Shown here: positions 60,374-64,000 of the stretch, piece by piece
Position numbering within the stretch: position 1 is the first letter of the stretch
How the letters are laid out: the number at the start of each line of letters is the position of its first letter
DNA from: Hydrogenophaga taeniospiralis CCUG 15921
GTDB lineage: Bacteria > Pseudomonadota > Gammaproteobacteria > Burkholderiales > Burkholderiaceae_C
Length of the DNA: 64,000 nt
Assembly (NCBI RefSeq): GCF_001592305.1
Contig: NZ_BCWR01000023.1
Coordinates: 30,539 to 94,538 of the forward strand
Direction: 5' to 3'
Translations under genes and position numbers: made by a program
The notes under the pieces: model-generated
Told to the model about the DNA's origin: nothing
The model's input: only the letters and a program-made list of their open reading frames with translations
Databases searched by the model: none

Positions 60374-61135
60374 TCACGGCAGGCTTGAAAGCAGATCCTC
60401 CACCGAGGCTTCAAGAACGCTCCAACTCGTGACGCATGTGGCTTGATCGAAGGCGGCACGAATCATTACCGCTTGCCAAGGATGAACAACGTTTCGCGAC
60501 TCGCGGAGTGCGTGACTGAACTTCCCGCGATCAGACTTGACCCAGCCAAGCTCGACAGCGACGTCAATTAGAGCGCTTAGCGTCCAGTCCTGGATCGCGA
60601 GCGACTTACCAGTCTTGTCGCGCGGTGCGCGTTGTGCCTGATAGGCAGAAGAGACTGATAGCTGCGCTCTTGCAAGCAATGCACCTTCTAAGACACTGCC
60701 CATCAGAATGACGGCTGACGTGTACGCCTCTACGTGAATGCACTTCTGGGACTCGCGCCATCTTTTCTCCAGCTCCTCTCTCAACCCTGGCACGGAGGCT
60801 GTAAGCTGGCTGAAATTGGGTGGTGCATGAATGATCTTTTTCGGTTTCTCAAAAGCGCCCGTATCCAGAAACTTGAGGGCACTTTTGATGTAGTTCGCAA
60901 GTGCTTCCAGTCTGATTCGCCGACTGTTAGCTTGGAAGTCGATGTCGTTTGAGAGATTTGTGAGTAGTGACGGCGGCAAGCCTTCCACTCCCTCAAGAAT
61001 CATTCGTACTTCGCGGACCTTCGCGTCGACTTCTCTCAGGCCAGAGAAGCGATCCGTGGCTGCAATGCCGTCGGACTGTGCGATCTCCGAGAGAGCACTC
61101 TTAAGAAGGGACTGAGCCTGAGATTTTGCGAACAT
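60374..61135 (-). CDS. HEPN-like/DUF4145-type hypothetical protein
   Basis: 253 residues, all-helical in appearance. The C-terminal third has IDVAVELGWVKSDRGKFSHALRESRNVVHPW, where RNVVH fits the Rx4-6H motif of HEPN nucleases; the middle has AYTSAVILMGSVLEGALLARA, typical of DUF4145/HEPN folds. HEPN proteins are common in defence and toxin systems, but no partner MNT gene is present. ATG at 61135 is used; the upstream extension has only a TTG start. It is AT-richer than neighbours and flanked by attC-like palindromes. Confidence 0.7.
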   Translation of the reverse strand: MFAKSQAQSLLKSALSEIAQSDGIAATDRFSGLREVDAKVREVRMILEGVEGLPPSLLTNLSNDIDFQANSRRIRLEALANYIKSALKFLDTGAFEKPKKIIHAPPNFSQLTASVPGLREELEKRWRESQKCIHVEAYTSAVILMGSVLEGALLARAQLSVSSAYQAQRAPRDKTGKSLAIQDWTLSALIDVAVELGWVKSDRGKFSHALRESRNVVHPWQAVMIRAAFDQATCVTSWSVLEASVEDLLSSLP

Positions 61136-61156
61136 GCGCGAAGGATACCCGGCGAC

Positions 61157-61227
61157 ACCCAACGTTTTGCATGATGGCGTCCAAGGGCGATAGCCTTTGG
61201 ACGTCCCTCTCGATGAAAGGGGTGGGC
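61157..61227 (-). repeat. attC-like imperfect palindrome 1
   Basis: 71 bp, read on the minus strand: GCCCACC near the start, an 11-bp central stem (CGTCCAAAGGC/GCCCTTGGACG, loop TATC, at 61178-61203), and GTTGGGT (fits GTTRRRY) at the end. The 5' half-site differs from RYYYAAC at one position. It may be an integron attC remnant or simply a terminator. Confidence 0.4.
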
Positions 61228-61228
61228 T

Positions 61229-61768
61229 TCATTTGAATTTTTTCGCCTCAGTCTCGATGAATTTCGAGAAGTGCTCAGCAAGTTTCTCGACCTCGATGCC
61301 CTCGCTTCTTTCAACTCGCTTCGACAGTGCTGTGAGCGCGTTGATCTGAACAGTTGTCTCACGATAGCGCACTGTCGGGTCGGTGCCGTATTCGTCTGTG
61401 ACTTGCCACCAGGCCAGACCGGGGACGGTGGCGACCAGCGAATCCCCAAATGCGACCCCAAGAGCTTGTAGTTCCCAGGTTCTGGTCTTTGGGATCAGTT
61501 TCGCGTCGAGTATGCGTTGCAGTAGCTGAAAGTCGCTTTTCGAACCAGACAATTTTTCACCGGGAAAATTGTTGGCAACAAGTGACGAAACGAACAGGCG
61601 TTGATTTGCCAGTTGTCGTTGGGTTGTTTGAGGAAGAGGCGCGAACGCGGGATCGGCGGCTTCGGCTGCATGAGGGGCCGCGAGTGCGACGATGAGAGAT
61701 AGCGTTAGTCTGCGGCGCATATATGAACCGCCCCGGGAATCGTGGAGGCTGGTTGGTTTAAGTCCCAT
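61229..61768 (-). CDS. Hypothetical secreted protein (DUF3806-like)
   Basis: 179 residues. The hydrophobic core of a signal peptide is at RRRLTLSLIVALAAPHAAEA, followed by a mature region with LQRILDAKLIPKTRTWELQALGVAFGDSLVATVPGLAWWQVTDEYGTDPTVRYRETT, which resembles DUF3806. Its role is unknown. ATG at 61768 has a strong GGAGG six bp before it; ATG at 61720 gives a shorter, more standard signal peptide but has no good site. It is the first of three small same-strand genes. Confidence 0.65.
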   Translation of the reverse strand: MGLKPTSLHDSRGGSYMRRRLTLSLIVALAAPHAAEAADPAFAPLPQTTQRQLANQRLFVSSLVANNFPGEKLSGSKSDFQLLQRILDAKLIPKTRTWELQALGVAFGDSLVATVPGLAWWQVTDEYGTDPTVRYRETTVQINALTALSKRVERSEGIEVEKLAEHFSKFIETEAKKFK

Positions 61769-62019
61769 GGTGTCCTCCGTTCGAGATTCGCGACGAGCCG
61801 CTCGCCGTCTGGCTCCAAGGGCTCGGGCCCCATTTCAGGACGTGTGTGGTGTGTGTTCAGGCCTGCAGTTTGCCGCAATTTGGTTGGTGTTCCACCCGTC
61901 TCTTGGACCCGATTCTGGAGCGCACCCGGTATTTGCACCATAGCCTTCAGACCGAAAAGGCCGGCCCGAACAGGGTGCGGGCTTTGCGCCGTGCCCGCCC
62001 AGCCAACCAACCAACAAGA

Positions 62020-62397
62020 CTACCGGCCCGCAGGCGGCGTCCCCGATGCCTCGGGCTGCCCCGTCGGCTGCGGTGCCACCGGCGTGGGCGGCGGCACGCG
62101 GGTCAGACGCACGGTTTCGCCGGTGACGGGGTGCCGGTAGGCTTCCACCACGGTGCCGTCTTTTTCCACCGCGTAGAACTCGTGGCAGTTGCCCCGGGAG
62201 ATCTTGAAGCGCACCAGCAGGTACCGGGGCGCGTCGAACGCGGCCCGGGCCTGCTGCTCCGACATCCACTGCGAGCGCGGCAGCTGGGTGCAGACCACTT
62301 TTTCGGTGGGCGTGCTGGCCATGGCAAGGCCGCCCCAGCCCGCCAGGAGCGCGAAGAGCCAGACGGTCGTGGAGCGAATGGGCGTTGTGGTGTTCAT
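62020..62397 (-). CDS. Small periplasmic PepSY-like protein
   Basis: 125 residues. A signal peptide ends near LAMASTPTEK. The mature part has WMSEQQARAAFDAPRYLLVRFKISRGNCHEFYAVEKDGTVVEAYRHPVTGETV, a single PepSY-type unit, then a Pro-rich end. It lies 49 bp after the cytochrome b561 gene, a common neighbour. Two cysteines may pair. Function unknown. Confidence 0.82.
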   Translation of the reverse strand: MNTTTPIRSTTVWLFALLAGWGGLAMASTPTEKVVCTQLPRSQWMSEQQARAAFDAPRYLLVRFKISRGNCHEFYAVEKDGTVVEAYRHPVTGETVRLTRVPPPTPVAPQPTGQPEASGTPPAGR

Positions 62398-62446
62398 GAT
62401 CTGGGCCACCTGTTCAAGCGTTGGGGGGTGAGTCCGGCGCGGCGGC

Positions 62447-62995
62447 TCAGCCGCGCGAGGGCAACATGCGCAGCAAGGTGTTGTCCTTGATCACATGGTG
62501 GTGAAACAGGGCGGCCGCGGCGTGCAGTCCGATGAACCAGTAGCCGGCCTCGCCCACCGTTTCGTGCACTTCCTTGATCCACTGGGCGGCATCGGGGTTG
62601 GTGCCCATCAGGGCCGGCAGTTCCAGGCCGAAGAACGGGACGGGTTTGCCTTTGGCGCTCAGGTAGAGCCAGCCCGCCAGCGGCATGCCGACCATGAACA
62701 CATAGAGCGCGGCGTGCATCAGTTTGGACATGATCTGCTGGCCGCGGGGTGGTGCGGGTTCGATGCGCGGCGTGGGGGCCGAGAAGCGCAGGGCCACGCG
62801 CAGGGCCACCAGCGCCAGCACGGTGAGACCCAGCATGAAGTGCAGGGTCTTGATGTTCTCGCGCGGATCGCTGCCCTTGGGGAACAGCTCGCGCAGTTCG
62901 ATGCTGGCGTAGACCGCCACCATCAACAGCAGCATGACCCAGTGCAGGACGATGGACGGGGTGCGGTAGCGTTCGGTGAGCGCGGGCGATGACAT
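62447..62995 (-). CDS. Cytochrome b561 (CybB/YodB type)
   Basis: 182 residues with four membrane helices. The haem-ligating histidines are in SIVLHWVMLLLMVAVY, KTLHFMLGLTVLALV, KLMHAALYVFMVGMPLAGWL and GLHAAAALFHHHVI. It can oxidise quinol or superoxide. ATG at 62995 has AGGAGG about 8 bp upstream, which decides the start. It is divergent from the PAP2 gene at 63254. Confidence 0.93.
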   Translation of the reverse strand: MSSPALTERYRTPSIVLHWVMLLLMVAVYASIELRELFPKGSDPRENIKTLHFMLGLTVLALVALRVALRFSAPTPRIEPAPPRGQQIMSKLMHAALYVFMVGMPLAGWLYLSAKGKPVPFFGLELPALMGTNPDAAQWIKEVHETVGEAGYWFIGLHAAAALFHHHVIKDNTLLRMLPSRG

Positions 62996-63093
62996 GGGGG
63001 GAACCTCCTGAAAAGTTGGGGAAACGAAGACAAATTCACATAGACCGATGGGCCGGGGTCGATACTGGGTTGTTAAAATTTGTGCCCGCTTAA

Positions 63094-63167
63094 GTCCAGG
63101 GGATTTCCTGGGGTGTGGCCCGCGATAAGCGCCGCATAAGTTGGACCTCCTAAGGTCCTGACGGCGC
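63094..63167 (+). promoter_or_regulatory. Structured leader before the PAP2 gene
   Basis: Nested perfect stems: GCGCCG (63129-63134) with CGGCGC (63162-63167), and inside it GGACCT-CCTA-AGGTCC (63143-63158). A second hairpin CCAGG/CCTGG lies at 63096-63111. An alternative pairing GTCCA (63094-63098) with TGGAC (63142-63146) would exclude both. It could be an attenuator or riboswitch; no known class fits. Confidence 0.4.
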
Positions 63168-63194
63168 ATCAACCCGGTTGGAGATCTTCACCCC

Positions 63195-63257
63195 ATGCAG
63201 CGAACCCCTCAGCACACGCTCCGCGAGCGCACCGGTCACCGGGGTGCGCAGCCATGA
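63195..63257 (+). CDS. Possible 20-residue leader peptide
   Basis: An open frame MQRTPQHTLRERTGHRGAQP whose TGA overlaps the PAP2 start by 4 bp (ATGA). GGAG stands about 9 bp before its ATG. Position suggests translational coupling to the PAP2 gene. It has no homology I know. Confidence 0.35.
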   Translation: MQRTPQHTLRERTGHRGAQP

Positions 63258-63829
63258 GCGAGCTTCACCAACCGCTGTTCCTCTGGTTGAACCTGTCGCC
63301 GTCGGCGAGCCCGTGGGTCTTGTCGCTGGCGCGTTTTGCGTCGGTCCAGCTGCCCGCTTTTGCCGTCGTCTTCGCGCTCAGCGTGGCTGTGGTGGGCCAG
63401 CCCCGCTGGCGCACCATGGCGCGCCAGATGCTGCTGGCCATGGCCCTGGCCTGGCTGGTGGCGCGTTGCATCCAGTGGGCGCTGCCGATGCCGCGGCCCT
63501 TCGTCCTGGGCCTGGGGCACCGCTGGCTGGAGCACTCCCCCACCCCAAGCTTCCCGAGCAGCCACGCCAGCGTGGCCATGGCCCTGGGCGTGGTGGGCTG
63601 GTTGTCCGCGCCGCATGGCATCGGGCGTGTGCTGCTGCTGGCGACGGGCGTGCTGGTCGCCTGGAGCCGGGTCGCGCTGGGCCTGCATTTCCCGGTCGAT
63701 GTGCTGACCGGCGGCTTGCTGGCCTCGGTGCTGGCCTGGACCGTGGTGCACCGATGGAGCCAGGGCCGGGCGTGGCTCGCCAGCTTCAGGGCCGAGGCCC
63801 CCGAAGCCCTGCCGCAGCACCCGGACTGA
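63254..63829 (+). CDS. PAP2-family phosphatase, BcrC-like
   Basis: 191 residues with about five membrane helices. The PAP2 motifs are complete: PMPRPFVLGLGH (motif 1 region), PSFPSSHASVAMAL (motif 2) and SRVALGLHFPVDVLTG (motif 3). The size and sequence fit undecaprenyl-pyrophosphate phosphatases of the BcrC group, which recycle the carrier for peptidoglycan and EPS. It starts at ATG 63254 after a structured leader. Confidence 0.9.
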   Translation: MSELHQPLFLWLNLSPSASPWVLSLARFASVQLPAFAVVFALSVAVVGQPRWRTMARQMLLAMALAWLVARCIQWALPMPRPFVLGLGHRWLEHSPTPSFPSSHASVAMALGVVGWLSAPHGIGRVLLLATGVLVAWSRVALGLHFPVDVLTGGLLASVLAWTVVHRWSQGRAWLASFRAEAPEALPQHPD

Positions 63830-63843
63830 CGGCGTGCCTTGGT

Positions 63844-63864
63844 CGCCGCGGCCCTCACGCGGCG
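63844..63864 (+). terminator. GC-rich hairpin after the PAP2 gene
   Basis: CGCCGCG, 7-base loop, CGCGGCG: a perfect 7-bp stem 15 bp after the stop. No T-run follows, so it would be a weak or Rho-assisted terminator. Confidence 0.4.
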
Positions 63865-63872
63865 GCAGTGCC

Positions 63873-63878
63873 TACAAT
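63873..63878 (+). promoter_or_regulatory. Candidate -10 for the last gene
   Basis: TACAAT stands 68 bp before the ATG at 63947. No convincing -35 accompanies it. Confidence 0.25.
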
Positions 63879-63946
63879 TTGCGCTGCGCGTTTCGCACCT
63901 GCGCTCCCGCATCCCCGCAGCACCGCTGCCCGCTCAAGGCACCACC

Positions 63947-64000
63947 ATGCAATTCATCCGCTTTTCCGACCTCTGCTCCAGCGGCCAGGCCGCTGGCCGT
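63947..64000 (+). CDS. Start of an unknown gene, cut by the window end
   Basis: Eighteen codons are visible: MQFIRFSDLCSSGQAAGR. No stop occurs before the edge. It lies after a GC hairpin and a possible -10. Too little is seen to name a family. Confidence 0.45.
   Translation, partial: MQFIRFSDLCSSGQAAGR

Noticed and set aside
61086..61096. CTCTTAAGAAG inside the HEPN-like gene as a PmrA box
   Set aside because: A single half-site within coding sequence; no repeat at N5 spacing.
63083..63090. CTTAAG near the PAP2 leader as a PmrA box
   Set aside because: Only one half-site is present, with no second YTTAAK at the right distance.
1..64000. CRISPR arrays, tRNA and rRNA genes
   Set aside because: No regularly spaced repeats, cloverleaf-like segments or rRNA-like stretches were seen on either strand.

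Overview
The window is GC-rich and densely packed. Gene content (yajC-secD-secF, dprA next to a LysM protein, def-fmt, a fused 1197-residue indolepyruvate ferredoxin oxidoreductase, an SHP/diheme cytochrome module) points to a betaproteobacterium of the Burkholderiales, most likely Comamonadaceae (Hydrogenophaga/Acidovorax-like). The genus is inferred from gene order only. I saw no rRNA, tRNA or CRISPR array.

Region 1 (1-23374, all minus strand) is an exopolysaccharide (EPS) locus. Read in transcription order it encodes a polyprenyl-phosphate sugar transferase; ManC, Fcl and Gmd (GDP-mannose to GDP-fucose); a Wzx-type flippase; a GMC oxidoreductase and an aldo/keto reductase; a Wzy-type polymerase; a GT4; an acyltransferase; a pyruvyl transferase; a WcaF-like acetyltransferase; a nitroreductase-like protein; a GT2; a GH16-like lipoprotein; WcaI; a Wza-like export protein and a Wzc-like tyrosine autokinase. 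Many start and stop codons overlap by 4 bp, so this is a translationally coupled Wzx/Wzy pathway making a fucose-containing, acylated and probably pyruvylated polymer. A membrane J-domain protein, cut by the window edge, follows.

Region 2 (23375-30820) holds a large palindrome, an IS630-type element whose transposase has lost two of its three catalytic residues, and a six-gene minus-strand locus for a surface fibre. That locus has two paralogous pilin-like proteins, a small secreted protein, a PapD-like chaperone, an usher-like beta-barrel with an SdrD-B-type domain, and a small subunit-like protein. An Lrp regulator lies beyond it, divergent from the ferredoxin oxidoreductase.

Region 3 (30995-45960) is conserved housekeeping: indolepyruvate oxidoreductase, yajC-secD-secF, a DUF1631 protein, lysM-dprA, def-fmt and azlCD.

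Region 4 (46000-55334) looks like a PmrAB-controlled envelope-modification regulon. Two good PmrA boxes and one degenerate box precede a GT2/TVP38/ArnT-like/UDP-glucuronate 4-epimerase operon, the pmrAB operon with a divergent PAP2 phosphatase, and eptA. Pairing an ArnT-like enzyme with a UDP-GlcA 4-epimerase, with no arnA/B/D in the window, suggests galacturonic acid rather than aminoarabinose as the added sugar.

Region 5 (55312-59921) encodes a PhoQ/PhoP-like pair and a PepSY protein, divergent from SHP-type cytochrome c, diheme cytochrome c, cytochrome b and rubredoxin. Region 6 (60002-61768) has lower GC and three small hypothetical genes separated by attC-like palindromes. Region 7 has a PepSY protein and cytochrome b561, divergent from a BcrC-like PAP2 phosphatase with a structured leader.

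Five copies of an intergenic element built from three hairpins (809-961, 35023-35105, 40478-40561, 47584-47657, 53393-53464) lie in sense orientation at or just beyond gene 3' ends. The first hairpin changes sequence but keeps its pairing.
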